Source: Rhynchopus euleeides (taxonomy: Eukaryota > Euglenozoa > Diplonemea > Diplonemida > Diplonemidae). Taken from it: 64,000 bases of DNA. Position 1 is the stretch's first letter. Each line of letters begins with the position of its first letter. Location: assembly GCA_963210315.1 (NCBI GenBank), contig OY723260.1, forward strand, positions 124,001 through 188,000. The letters are read 5' to 3'. Below are positions 11,932 to 23,270 of this stretch, piece by piece. The notes under the pieces were generated by a model, which was given only the letters and a program-made list of their open reading frames with translations, was not told the DNA's origin and made no database searches. Position numbers and translations under genes: made by a program.

Positions 11932-13086
11932 GGGGGGGCTAAAACCGGGAGTAAACCCAAATTTTCAACTTCGCCGCAGAGAGGCCCCCAAGGGCACCAA
12001 AAGGCCAGAAACACCCCATATCACCCCGGAAACCCGGTATCTGCCCGAAATAGGCCCAAATTCGGCCCGGAAAGCTCTTTTTTTGCGTCTCCAATTTTTT
12101 GGCACAGATGTGGTACCAGTGCTGTGCCAGTTTCCAGCGGCTGCTGCAACATAAAGCGAAACCTGTGGTCGAAGCAACCGATTGGTTCATCGGTCAAGCT
12201 CTACTTCATGCCGCGGATCGATGTAACATCACCATGTACCGAGGGGCGACAAGCAGCACCACGGGGTGGGGGCAGAGGCCAAAATGCACTCGTGGTTGCA
12301 CTGAGAAGGTTGGTATCCCTTGTAGATTGAGGTTCCAGAGATGGTGGGCACGCACTATGGGCGGAAGCAGGACGCTGCTCGGAGTGTTGGTCCATTCCGA
12401 CGCCATTCAGAGGAGGCAATAACTCAGCGACCTCGATATCCCCCAAGTGAGCACTTGATGCCCTGCTCACTTCGAGAGTATCAAATAGCAGCCCTTGCCA
12501 TTCTAATGGGGCGGAATGCCTACGCCCTCTAATAATTGAAGGCAAATGACAAGGAACCTGCTGGCGAGCTGAGCGCCACTCGGATCGAGAACGTTTTCCT
12601 TCTCGAGGATAAGCTCGTCTCCCTCCTCCGGGAGATGCACCGGAGTGGCTGGCGCAGTTCATGTTGTGCCAGCCAGCATTGGGGTACGTGAAAAAGGTAC
12701 GGTGGCACGCCAAGCACGAGAAACACTCCTTGCCAATCTTAAAAACTGTGAAGGGGGCGGAACACTATCGAAGTGGCTCAAGCGTGACTACATTGATGCA
12801 ATGGTGACACATGACGTCAAGCCGCAGTGCCTGCAGAAAGCAGTGCCCATCGGCTATTTTTCTCGGCCATTCAGGGTACCGCATCTGGTACCACATCTGT
12901 GCCAACTGAAAAAAATCGCGTTTCTGGGCCTCTCTGGACCTCTCTGGGCCACACAGGTCACCAAAACCCCCCAGAAACACGTTTCTGGACTGGTTTGGGT
13001 CGGTTTGTAGCATTGGTTTCATGTTTAGGGGTGCTCCCTGAAAAAGTGGGGTTTACTCCCGTTTTTTGGGTTGAATTAGCCCCCCC
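11932..13086. mobile_element. TIR element B (1155 bp)
   Basis: The left end is GGGGGGGCTAAAACCGGGAG and the right end is GGGTTGAATTAGCCCCCCC, with TA at 11,930-11,931 and 13,087-13,088. Inner arm sequences also pair, for example GGCACAGATGTGGTACCAG near 12,101 with its complement near 12,888. Arms are roughly 190 bp. No coding frame is convincing. Confidence 0.7.
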
Positions 13087-13088
13087 TA

Positions 13089-13725
13089 CTGGGGGGGGCT
13101 AAATAGAAGGGGGTGGCCGAATACAAGGGGGTGACCGAATAGAAGGGGGGGGTCTGGAAATTCGAAATCCAGAAAATTTTAGGCCGAATACAAGGGGGGG
13201 GGGTCTTGTATTCGGCGGTCCGTGAATTTTGGCCAATTTTCAAATTTTCAGCCTGTTTTTCCAGTCCTAACAGACACCCCATGGTCAAAATGACCCCACT
13301 GCGATTCGCACGGAATCCAAACATTCAAAAGAACAGGGTTTTGGACACCAGTGTGGGGGTCCTCACAGGTGGCTGACTCCTGGGAATATCCTCCCATTAT
13401 CAGGAGCCAAATCAGGCCCACATTTCATGGGTGAAACTTGGCACCTCTACCCACAAAATGACCCCACCACGATCCGCACGGATTCCGAATAGTGCAATGG
13501 AAGGCGAAAATCGCGATTCCACGAGGTCACCTGGAGCAAAATTCGCCAAAATTTGGAAAAATCACGGACCGCCGAATACAAGACCCCCCCCCCTTGTATT
13601 CGGCCACCCCCTTGTATTTGGCCACCCACTGCAAAAATTGCCCAAAATTTTGGGTTTTGAAAACCCCCCAAAAAAAGCGTTTATACGCCTATTACAAGGG
13701 GGGGGGTCTTCTATTTAGCCCCCAG
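13089..13725. mobile_element. MITE E nested at the left end of F (~0.6 kb)
   Basis: The ends read CTGGGGGGGGCTAAATAGAAG-like and CTTCTATTTAGCCCCCAG. The interior has inverted modules built from CCGAATACAAGGGGG. Its centre (CATGGTCAAAATGACCCCAC, then GATTCGCACGG) resembles element G at 21.3 kb. The exact boundary against F is ambiguous: an alternative is 13,102-13,715 with TA on both sides. Confidence 0.6.
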
Positions 13726-14069
13726 GCCTGTCGCTAACTTTTCGATTTTGGAGATTTGGTGGGTTGACGCTCCTGTTTTGGGGGGGGGGGGGGGGGGGGG
13801 GTCAGGGGGGAAAACACTAGGGGTAAATTTTTCTCGCGCGCGCTTCGCGCGCGCTCGTGTTGTTGCCTAATTTTCCCGTCGGTGGACCACTAGGTGGGCA
13901 CGGTGTGAGGCGCTGGGTTCCTTCCGTGGTTCCTCTCCCGCTCGCGCCATCCTCGGGTGCCGGAGGAAACCCAAAAAATGGCTTTCGGGACCATGATTTC
14001 GACGCTACCCCCTGATATGCCACGGCCGTTGAAGCGCAAGGACTTGGTTACTAGACGGGCACGCGAGAT

Positions 14070-14310
14070 GGGGGGTCTGGGGGGCAGAGCCCCCCAGCCG
14101 CCGGAGGCCACGGTAGTGAACATCTGTTCATTGTGGGCGTACAGATTCTGTGTGAGTTGGCTGCGTCCCCCTGAGGCTACTGGAGTGGTTGGATTCCCTG
14201 ACCTGGTGGTAATCGAATGACTTGAGTACGAGACATACGCCACAGGGGGGTCTGGGGGGCGGAGCCCCCCAGCCGCCGGAGGCCACGGTAGTGAGCATCT
14301 GTTCCTGCAA
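14070..14310 (+). repeat. Paired GC-rich hairpin repeat, copy 2
   Basis: Modules at about 14,070-14,127 and 14,243-14,308 with the same spacer words as copy 1 (GGCGTACAGATTCTGTG, GAGTTGGCTGCG, GACTTGAGTACGAGAC). Confidence 0.75.
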
Positions 14311-14317
14311 AACCATA

Positions 14318-14600
14318 CTCTCTTCGACGTCGACCCAGTGAAAGTGGGTTGACGCTTGGTCGACGCTTGGTGAACGTCGACCCAGTGTAATTGGGTCAAC
14401 GCTAGGTAAGCGTCGACCCAGCGTAATAAATGGGTTGACGCTTGGTCCAGGCTTAAATGGCAACCCAGTTCCACTGGGTCGACGCTCCAAGCCTCGACCA
14501 AGCGTCAATCCAGTTCCACTGGGTCGACGCTGGGTTGACGCTTTTTTATGGGGGGGGGAAACCCAAAATCACTGGGTCGACGGTCGACGCTTAGCGACAT
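14318..14600. repeat. GTCGACCCAGTG / CACTGGGTTGACGC palindromic tract
   Basis: More than ten copies of GTCGACCCAG, GGGTTGACGCTTGG and their complements in irregular alternation. This could be a subterminal iteron array of element F, where transposases of this class often bind. Confidence 0.6.
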
Positions 14601-14718
14601 GCCTGTTTAGCCCCCCCCAGTAGGGGGGGGGGGGGGGGCGGTGGTTGTGGTTGGGGGGAGTGCGGGTGTGCCCCCCCACCCCCTGCGCCGCCCGGGGGAA
14701 TATATAGTACAGCCTTCG

Positions 14719-14816
14719 GGGGTCTTCGCTGGTCGTTTTTCTTCGTCAGTTTTCCAGCCAATTCGACAGGAAATGCACCAAAAATGCACTGACGATCGCC
14801 CCGTAGCGAAGACCCC
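14719..14816 (+). mobile_element. 98-bp MITE (GGGGTCTTCGC family), copy 2
   Basis: The ends GGGGTCTTCGCT and AGCGAAGACCCC enclose the family interior (TTCGTCAGTTTTC, AATGCACTGACGATCG). Flanks CTTCG and CTTTA agree at three of five positions, so any 5-bp duplication has decayed. Confidence 0.7.
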
Positions 14817-17800
14817 CTTTAGCAGTGCCGCCAACCACATGCCCTTCGCCCGCCCTCATGCCTGCACGTTAGAAGCGTTGCGGGCGGAGGGCGGGTGTGG
14901 AGTGGTGTGACGTGCTGCATTGGAGCCTTGCCGCTCCAGGGGAGGGGGGGGAGGGGGATGTCGTGTAAGAGAGAGGAGGAGGAGGAAAGAGGAAGAGGGG
15001 ACCAGAGCTGCAGTGCAAAGTTCGTGCATGCCGTGTCGTGGATGTCAGAAAGAGAAGAGAGAGAGAAAAAGAGGGGCATCGCGGGTGGTTTTGAAACAGA
15101 GCCGGGCTCTCACAGAGCGGATGGGGTGTTTTGAGCCCGTGTTCCAGTATATCGCGCCTCGATGGAGGAGATATGTGTTTCGGAGGGGCGAGACCTGGCC
15201 TTGCGTGGTCTGGGCTGCACGGCAGCATGACTGTAACCCACGCCCCCTGCCTCATTTCCATTTGACTGCTTTTTTTCACTCATCGACAAGCTTCTCCGGG
15301 GGTGGGGGGGGCCTCTGTGCCACACTGTGTGTCAAACCGTGTCCCTTTACAGCCAACGTTGTGAGGCGGTTCACCCTTTTTTTACTAGTTACGAGCGACG
15401 AAGCGGAGCGCGATCGCGAAGTAACGAGGGGAATCGTACGGCTGAAGCTTTTAGATCCACCACATTCATGCCACTTCACAGGGACTCAACACAAGGTAGT
15501 CCGGGGAACTGTTCTCCCACAGTTGCTGGACAGGGTGTCTGCAATGTGCGGTGCAATGAAGTGAAAGGAGTACGACTTATCGCTTTTCTGCACTGCTAGC
15601 GAAGGGTCCATGCCTTCGGCATGTTGTTTATGCGCACATTTGCATGTGTGTGCATGTGTCCTTCATGCGCTGCAGTGCTTGAGACAGTTGAGAGTGGGTC
15701 TCGCTTACGACAGCTTCCGACAAGGTTCACTTTACCCAAAGAGGAAATGCACGAAAATCCCTCGCCGGCACCCTGTCGGTGAAGACCCTAAGAGGGGGAA
15801 ATGCACCAAGAAACGCACCGGTTTTTGGCACTGTAGCGAAAAGAATACCCGAAGAATGCATCAAGTCGCACGGCGTGATCTCCGTGGCACCCGGACGGCT
15901 TCCGTAGCAGGCGGGGTGGTGGGTGGGCCTGGCTGCGTTGCCATGGTTTCAACAACCCAGGGAAGGGAAGAGGGGGTGGATGAGATTGCCAATACAATGG
16001 GGCTCGGCTCTGCACATGTTGCCCCCGGCCCTCACACTAAAACCAACGCGGGTGATACAGCCGCACACAGGCATATGAGCTGTGAGGGCCGCCAATACCC
16101 AGCGGGGAGCAGTAGCAATGGCTTCGATAGAAGCTGAGGTGGCAAGACATGGAAGGCCTGTGTGAAGACATTCAACTTGTGGTACAGGAGGTTAAGACAT
16201 TGGCGCGGGGGGTCGGGGGCGTGCGCTCACTTTCACGACGCGGTAGTCGGGCCTCGGACTCGCCTCTACAACCCGTCGATCCCTACAACATGCCGCGTCT
16301 CCCGCTGCATTCGGAGGAGTCAATCCAGGAGATCCCTTCCTGACCACCGCGTCGTGCATCTTCTGCAGACCCTGCAGGCAGAACGGTGAACACTGCCCGT
16401 AAGCTTGTGCAGCAGGTTTGTCTGCACACAGAGAACGAGAGAATCGGTGCGGATACCCACAGACAAGCCTGTGTGCGGTGCCAGTGACCCGGCGGGGGTG
16501 TTGTGGCAGCCCCACTGCATGTGCCCTAGGCTCTGCTGTGGGGTTGCGAAGCGCAAGGCGGTTCGTCCGCGCTCCCCACCCCACCGCGCGCCCCCGTGTT
16601 TTATTGAATCGGAAGAGTGTCAGATGAACCGTACAGAATATCGCACAGCCCGGGTTTTGGGCCGTGTGTCTAACTCAGACTAACATAGCCAAAACACAAA
16701 CCGAAACAGACCCTCTCCTTCGCTTGGTACAACCCGGGTCACCACGCCCGGACATACTTGAGGGCATACCGGGATGCACACAACACAACACAACACAACA
16801 TTCAGTCAACTTGTTTAAGCACCTTCGGTGCGACTAGGGGGTCAAGGGAAGACTAGAGAGGACGACTTCCCTGTGTGCTTGTTTTTCTACCACTTGCAAC
16901 AACACCTTTTCTTGCAAGGTTGGAAGGGGGGCGAACGGAACAAACACCACCCTTCATCAGGCCAACGAGTGGTGTTTTGCACCCTGCCTTCGCCCCTCCG
17001 TACGTCAACTTTTGCACTGAGCGGTGCCTAATGCAACGGAAAAGCGGTGGCTGAGTTACCCCCCCCCCCCATCTCCCACGAGACGCGTCTTTTTGGTGGA
17101 AGCGTCAACGCATCATTAAGGAAGAAGGAAGCACGGTCGCTACGCTTTTGTGTCTTTATGTCCGACCGAAGACTCCCACATCACACCACAACACAACACA
17201 ACATACGCCCTTTTTCGAACCTGGTGCAAGGACCCGGATGGTCATCATTGTCAGAGGCAAGGCTGTGCACGTCGACACAAATCACACTCCCAAAAGGCTT
17301 CGGAAAACTCCTCGAGGGGCCGTCGCAATGAAGCCTCTTCAAGTGCAAGCGTATGCCGCCATGCGGTGTTGCTGGTAAAGCAAAGGAAGACAGAGGCGGG
17401 GCACTAAGTGTGCGGTGCCTTAGCAACACCAAGCGTGTTCAAATTCTCGACTTTCTTTCATTCCGGCTGGTGGCGGGCAAAGCCACACACACACAGCACC
17501 GCGTGTAAATCTGTTTACAAACCCAAAGGGGTGTCCAAGGCAAGCTTGCCATCGGCAGCAGCACTCAGGGGACAGAACCAGGATGCCCACCACTCCACCC
17601 CAACCCAGCTCCGTGTCTTGTTCATGGTGGGGAGGTGGGGGGGCAGGGGCGGCATTGAAAGAACTCCAATACCACGAGCCTTCGCCTCAACACACGTGAA
17701 CCACCTTCTTACTGCGGCAGCAGTGCAGAGCAGATCTGAGCGCGCCACTCCCCCCAGGGGTCAAGATCTGTGTTCGGCCACCCTGCCCCCCCCCCCCATC

Positions 17801-18001
17801 CCCTCCCACTCAGCCACGAGGAGGGGATGCTCGACGCTCTGAATCTCGCTCGGAAATTCATGAGGGATCACCCTCACAAAATAGGCTGGTGTGTCAAAAC
17901 TGACAGAGCCTGGCAGTTTCAAGGCCCCGATACCAACGAAAACCCACCGGGATCACACTACACACTCGAGGTGACACCCCGTCGTTTCACCCGTCGCAAT
18001 A
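14817..18001. other. Intergenic, no gene seen apart from a dispersed repeat
   Basis: Both strands hold many short frames without recognisable motifs or splice-consistent exons. A dispersed repeat lies at 15,378-15,580. At 16,780-16,800 and near 17,188 there are CACAACACAACA runs. Purine-rich GAGGAGGAGG (14,970-15,000) is simple sequence. Confidence 0.45.
15378..15580 (+). repeat. Dispersed repeat R (ACTAGTTACGAGCGACGAAG family), copy 1
   Basis: It runs from TACTAGTTACGAGCGACGAA through CACTTCACAGGGACTCAACA and GTAGTCCGGGGAACTGTTC to GTTGCTGGACAGGGTGTC. Other copies are at about 37,385-37,650 (minus strand) and, split by a retrocopy, at 20,728-20,775 plus 22,893-22,960. Confidence 0.65.
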
Positions 18002-21000
18002 TCACCCGTCGGCCCGAGGAGTCCCGTGGTGGCGGGTGGCTGCAACAAGCGTGTTATTCCGTGACAGGTCGGATCTCATAGAGTCGGCACGTTTCCTCAA
18101 GGGGGGGTTTCCCGACGAGGCGCGGCTAGTAGACCGCCGCGGTGGCCGCATCGTTTCGTGCGACCTGTCGGCGGCACGCAGCCCCGGCTGTGCCAGAGGC
18201 AGGGGGCTGGGTGTGCGGCGGCGGTGCTTCGAGGAGGGAACTCCAGACCACGTCGCGCGGAGGTTGACAGTCGGCTCTCCAACATCGATGAACCCTGTCA
18301 GCGACGAGGTCGTCTTGAGCAGCTCCGGGAGGTCCGTCTCAAAGTCGGACTCGATCATCGCCGGCGTCTCCCTGCCCCCCACGGCAGCAGCGACATCCTC
18401 CTCCCCGAGTTCATCCTGCGTGTTGCCGTCACCCTCCTCTTCGCCCTCCTCCTCCTCCTCCTCCTCGTCCTCTTCGACGATGTCACGGAGGTGCTGCTTC
18501 AGCTCCACGTCCCTCGTGTCAGCCCGCGGCATGTCCAACGCCTGCCTCTCGAGGCGCTTCCGGGTCGACTTGAAGAAGACATACGTCTCGCAGCCAGCGT
18601 GCAGCAGGGTGCGGACGAAGATAAGTATAAACACACCAAACACTATCCACCCCGACACGGTGAACGCCCAGTGGTCTAAGTGCCGCTTGTAGTAGCCGAC
18701 TGCCATCAGGAGGGTCGCGAAGAACTGCATCAGCAGGATGCAGGTCTGCGTGATGTTGTCCCGGAGTCGAGCGCATGGTGTGAGGGCGACCTGTGCCACA
18801 CCGTGGACCAGGAAGACAGCTGCTGTGGCGAGCTTGACATGGCCACAGCCGTCCCATGTTCCGGGGTCTGCGCCCTGCGCCCCGCACACAAGCATGGTGG
18901 AGATGCAGTCGACAGCGAGGAACCACGCCGCGCCATCGCGGTAGTGCCGCACGACGAAGTAGCGCTCGACCCATGAGGGGTGCACATGGAGGGAGCACCA
19001 CTCGCCGGGACCCAGGAGGCACTGCTTGAGGGCGGTGTTCCTGCCGTTGTCCGGCAGGTGCACCGCGTGGAGGTGCAGGCTGCGGCGCACGTGCCACACC
19101 CACACGGCGGGCAGCCCCAGCAGCAGCAGGAAGGTGCACGCCCCCACCGCCTGGTGCCATGCGCTGTGGGAGAAGAGCAGCATCGACGCGCCGAGCGAGG
19201 TGCCGGCATGCAGGTAGAGCATCGCCACCAGCGGCAGGCCGGGGAAGCGCACGGCACCCCATTTGTCGATGTCTGCGGGGACCCACTGTGAGGCGATGAG
19301 GTGGCCAACCGTGCCAAAGATGACAGCGGCTAGGGCGTTGAGGCAGACGAGCGCGCAGACAACCATCGTGTTGCCGATGACGACGCCGACGGCGGGGCTG
19401 CCGCCCACCACCAGCTGTGTAGGGTGCACCATCCAGCCCAGCTGGCGCTCCGTCCCATCCTGCCCTGCGTTGCACTCCTCGTCGGCAAGCAGCACGCGGA
19501 CCGAGTCGGGAGATGAGCTCATTAAAGTCATGGCGGCAGCGGCCTGCCCCAGAGGCTGTGACGCCTGCAGCTCGTGCAGCAGGTCGGAGCCGTGGAGGTG
19601 GGAGCTACCCTCTCCGCCAGAGCTGGGCTGGTTGTCGGGGCTGGAGGGCTCCGGCACAGCCGTCGTACCCCCCCCGGCATCGGGTGCCGGTGTGGGCACC
19701 ACGGGGGGGGCAGTGGGGACGGGTGTCACAGGCGACAGCGTCAGAGGCAGCGATGTCGGGCCAGCCGGCGTCACGATCGGCGCCTCCGTCGGGGGCGCCG
19801 GCGTGCCGGGCGGCGCAGTTTTGGGGACTCTGGTTGGCGGCGAGGGGGTTGCCCCGCCGGGTGTGGGGGGTGCCGCGGGTGTCGGGGGTGCCTGGGTGGG
19901 CGGCGCCGGGGTGGGGGCGAGCGGGGGGGGGATGGGGCACATGCCGGCGCTGGAGTAGCAGGCCTTCATGCCGTAGCGCAGCTGCCCGGGGGAGGACGTG
20001 CGCACCGCGCCAAGGGAGTCCACGTCAAACAGGCTGCAGGCATCTGTGGCAACCTCGCGCTGCCAGAAGCGGCACCTGCTTTCGTGCTCGCAGGATTCCT
20101 CGCAGTCGCAGTCGCTGCTGCGCCCCGAGACAGACTTGTAGGGCATGTCGTTGGACTTCGCATTCTCGCACACAGCCCGCAGGAGCACAACGCCCGGCTG
20201 GTAGTCATCGGGGAACACCGGAGGGGACAAGCACCCGCCTGGGTGCAGCGTGCACTCGTTGTTCTGAAACAGCGCAGCAGCGCATGGCTCAGTGCCTGAG
20301 GAGGAGGAGGTGGTGGTGGTGGGCACGGCGGGCTTCTCAGCACAATCACGACTCATCGTGCAAAGGTGCAAAGTGTGCAGATCCTTGCCGCCACCCCCCC
20401 CCCCCCCCCACTTCTGGACACTTCTCATTGTGCAGGGCCACTGCGGCGGGTGCTTGCAACCAACAAGGCCAGTTTGGCTGCCCAGCCGAGTGAGGCAAGG
20501 TGAGCATACCGGTGTACTCCTTGCAGAGCTTCTCGCAAGCATCGGAGTCAGCCACAGGCGTTGCAGGCACGGTCCGGGAAGGGTAGCGTGGCCGGCAGAC
20601 TGTTGGGGAAGGGTGATGTCATGTGTCATGGCTGGGAGGTATTGCTCCCGCCACCATTCTCTCCCCACCCCACCCTCTGTGCGCAGGGTGGGGTTGCGAT
20701 TATTCTTTGTGCGCGGAATTTTTGTTTTTACTAGTTACGAGCGACGAAGCGTAGCGAGTGTGCGCTCAACAAAAATTCTTCTGTACTTCATTGGGCATCC
20801 CTACTTAGGAATGACAAGATGGCACGAGTCGACACCAAACCCACCTACTATGGTACGGTGGCCACAAAAGCAGCGCGCTCAATAGGCAGGTGCGCTGGCA
20901 ACTTTATGAGCCTGCTTCTGAGCAGACGGTCCCCCGAAAACGCACTTGAGATCGATGCCTGCGTGGCCACCCTCAAAGACAGGGCCTTGCCTGTCTTTGT

Positions 21001-23270
21001 TGACGAGCAGGGGTGGTCCAGCGGGCGAGCTGTACACGGTGACTCCAACAGAGCTGCCAGAAATGTGCTGAAGCGACTTCAGCAGCGCACTCAACCCATC
21101 CTCTTTGGACAGGCAGCCAGTCTGTCCTTGTTCTGGCAATTGTGGGAATATGTGCCATACACCAACGACTGCGCAGCGGTGCGCCAGATGATGAACAACT
21201 ACATCGCTGCGGACAAGAGAACAAACGGAGTGCCCGACGATCGAGCCGTGTTCACAACTGTCACACCCGAGGCCAGTGACGTTTCCTACAAAGCTGCTGC
21301 AGTTTGCAACGCCATTACTGGGGGGGGGCAAATAATCGTGCACTCCACTATTAATTGGCGAACGGGCGGGTATAATTGAGGGGCCCCAAAAAAAGGCAAA
21401 AAGTTGACGGGGGGGAATAATCGTGGGGTGCACGATTATTCACTTTTGCAAGTTTTCTGGTCAGTTCTGTGGACAAACATCGCAAAAACCCCGTCCGTTT
21501 GAATATTTGGAATCTGTGCGGATCGTGGTGGGGTCATTTTGGCCATGGGGTGTCTGTCTTCACCCCTTCCTGGCAGTCACCGTATGGGCTCATTTTCGTG
21601 TTGAAACTGGGGGCACAAGGCCGGACATGTGGACGAATATGAGCCAAAATGGTGACGACCAGTCACGGGTGAAGACAGACATCCCATGGTTGAAATGACC
21701 CCACCACGATCCGCACGGGCTCCCAAAATTCAAAAGAACGGGTTCTTTGAAAATTCTGCGGGAAAAATTGCTCATTTTTCTTGCAGAACTGACCGAAAAT
21801 AGCCAAAAGTGAATAATCGTGCACCCCACGATTATTCAGCGGAAAAAACTTTATAAATGCCCGTTTCAAAAAGGCACTATTATTTGACTATGCACGATTA
21901 TTCGACTATGCACGATTAATTGCCCCCCCCCAGTAAAGCTATCAAGACGACGGCGTCGGTCATACATAATGACGCTGATGGTGATGCAGCTCCCAAACAA
22001 ACACGTGCGATAGTGAATGACGCAAGATCCAGATGGACGGGTGCCGGCGACATCTGGCTGGAAGCCATGGGTGCCTCGCTGTCCGAGAAGGTTGTAATTT
22101 TAAGGGCCGCCAACACAGTCTGTTGCACCGACTATTGCGCTGCATCAGTGGTCAAGCGCATTCATGCACAAAACGAGCATGCCACAAGTGCGACCCCACT
22201 ACGATGGATCAATTCGAGGGGCATATGCACATATATTTATTAAACGCGTATCTCAACTCCAATGATCCTGCTGCCATCCAAGCAGCCTTCCCTGCCGCTG
22301 ACCCCGACATCCTAGAGCGGTGCAAGACCGACGAAGTCTTCAGCGCTTTCCCCCTCCCAGACGAATTCCTCCACCAAGCTGCCACTGTCAGCCTCGAGGG
22401 CGTGTATTCCCACACGCTCGAGGGAAGCCTCTGGCATTTGCGCAGCCAAGACGTCACAGCTGTCGTGCCGGTGGACTACCATGATAAGTCTGCAGCCTGT
22501 GTGCGGATCAGCAACGAGTTGAAGGAAGTGCTCAAAATGGGACCAGACTACATCACTGAGGAAGACCTCGCTGAGTGTCTGGCGAGGGCTGTTCGCGCAA
22601 GAGACGACGGGAGCGCGTCGTCCTTCGGCAGCCAGGCCGCCAAGGGACTGGACCCGAGGGTGACCACATCCATGGATTGCGCGTGCGCTGCAGTCTATGC
22701 ATGACTCTGGGGAGAGGTTCATTTCAAAGGAGGACATCGGCTTCGCTCAGCACTCCAGTTCCGTGGCGAGAGATCATCAAGTGCGCACCGTTCTGCAGGC
22801 GACATACGACCGGACGCACATCCTGACGTCGCAGGATGTAGCCGGCTGGAGAGTTTGAGGCTCGTGGGAAAAAAAAATGCGCTCAACAAAAAGTAGTCCG
22901 GAACTATTCTCCCACAGTTGCTGGACAGGGTGTCTATAATAAAGCGAAAGGAGTACGATTTCACCGCCAAACCCCCCCCCCATCACCTGGGCTATGCGTT
23001 TTGGCGCTTCCAGAAACGCGCCAAAAACGCATCACAAACAGAATGGAAAGAAACCACCGTTGGCACAAAAAGGGCGAAGACCTCCCCCCCCCCCCCCCTG
23101 CGCATTTCCCTCCAAACCCCTGCCCGCTGTCTGCGGGTGGTCATACGGAGGTCGTTGGTCGTCATCCAAAAGCTGTATCCCTCACACGGCCTGGCCGCCC
23201 CGAGAAGCACTGCTAAAGCTGCCGCGACCAGAGGGAGTGAGGCGCGCACATGTCGCGCCTCACACGACAT
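18002..23270 (-). CDS. PAN/apple-type surface protein with Pro/Thr stalk and multi-TM domain (3 exons)
   Basis: Model exons are 23,270-23,147, 20,599-20,510 and 20,295-18,002, 835 aa. Donors are GTATGA and GTATGC, acceptors CTTCCCCAACAG and CTCCTCCTCAG, and phases agree (1+2, 1+2). Exon 1 gives a signal peptide with core SLPLVAAALAVLLGAA. Residues ~32-190 hold Cys patterns like PAN/apple modules (DACEKLCKEYTG, then CDCEESCEHESRCRFW). Residues ~190-285 are a TPAPPTQAPPT stalk. About 370-640 has several membrane segments around YRDGAAWFLAVDCISTMLVC. The tail carries an acidic EEEEEE run. It is probably a plasma-membrane receptor or adhesion protein. It shares architecture with the gene at 50.8-53.7 kb. 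Intron 1 (2.5 kb) holds an antisense retrocopy. Exon 1 assignment rests on phase and signal peptide and is the weakest part. Confidence 0.75.
20728..20775 (+). repeat. Repeat R, left part, ending in the 15-bp target duplication
   Basis: TTTTTACTAGTTACGAGCGA and GACGAAGCGTAGCGAG match repeat R. The last 15 bases, TGCGCTCAACAAAAA (20,761-20,775), recur at 22,878-22,892 on the other side of the retrocopy. The right part of R resumes at 22,893 with GTAGTCCGG. Confidence 0.75.
20776..22877 (+). pseudogene. Processed retrocopy of a trans-spliced mRNA, decayed, split by a MITE
   Basis: The copy sits between two TGCGCTCAACAAAAA repeats and ends in nine A (22,869-22,877), the marks of target-primed insertion of a polyadenylated RNA. 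At its 5' end, CTTCTGTACTTCATTG resembles the 3' end of the kinetoplastid spliced leader (TTTCTGTACTATATTG; 13 of 16 match). An ATG follows at 20,819. The frame is open to 21,317, where element G is inserted. Removing G and one TA restores the same frame (from GCC ATT to AAA GCT ATC). Downstream the frame shifts between about 22,150 and 22,230, and again near 22,650-22,670, ending at TGA near 22,858. The protein, roughly 470 aa, is not recognised. It is antisense inside intron 1 of the PAN gene. The parent gene is not in the window. Confidence 0.8.
21318..21933. mobile_element. Non-autonomous DNA transposon G (616 bp), pogo-related
   Basis: The ends are CTGGGGGGGGGCAAATAATC and GATTAATTGCCCCCCCCCAG, with TA at 21,316-21,317 and 21,934-21,935. 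Inner repeats use CGTGCACCCCACGATTATTC. The left end matches the pogo-like element at 41,058 beyond the terminal repeat: both have ACTATT, then GGCGAACG and GCGGG. No transposase is encoded, so it needs one in trans. Confidence 0.85.

Larger units (their letters stand above)
13089..14620. mobile_element. TIR element F (1532 bp) containing element E
   Basis: It starts CTGGGGGGGGCTA and ends TTTAGCCCCCCCCAG, with TA on both sides (13,087-13,088 and 14,621-14,622). Behind the right end, inverted, is CAGGCATGTCGCTAA. The matching CAGGCCTGTCGCTAA lies at 13,723, just after element E, so E probably sits inside the left end of F. F also carries a GC-rich hairpin pair and a tract of short GTCGACCCAG palindromes. 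Confidence 0.6.

Noticed and set aside
20296-20668. An N-terminal extension of the PAN gene reading straight through from 20,668
   Set aside because: It would read through a donor (GTATGC), a G run and an acceptor, with low-complexity sequence. The spliced model gives a continuous Cys-rich domain and a signal peptide.
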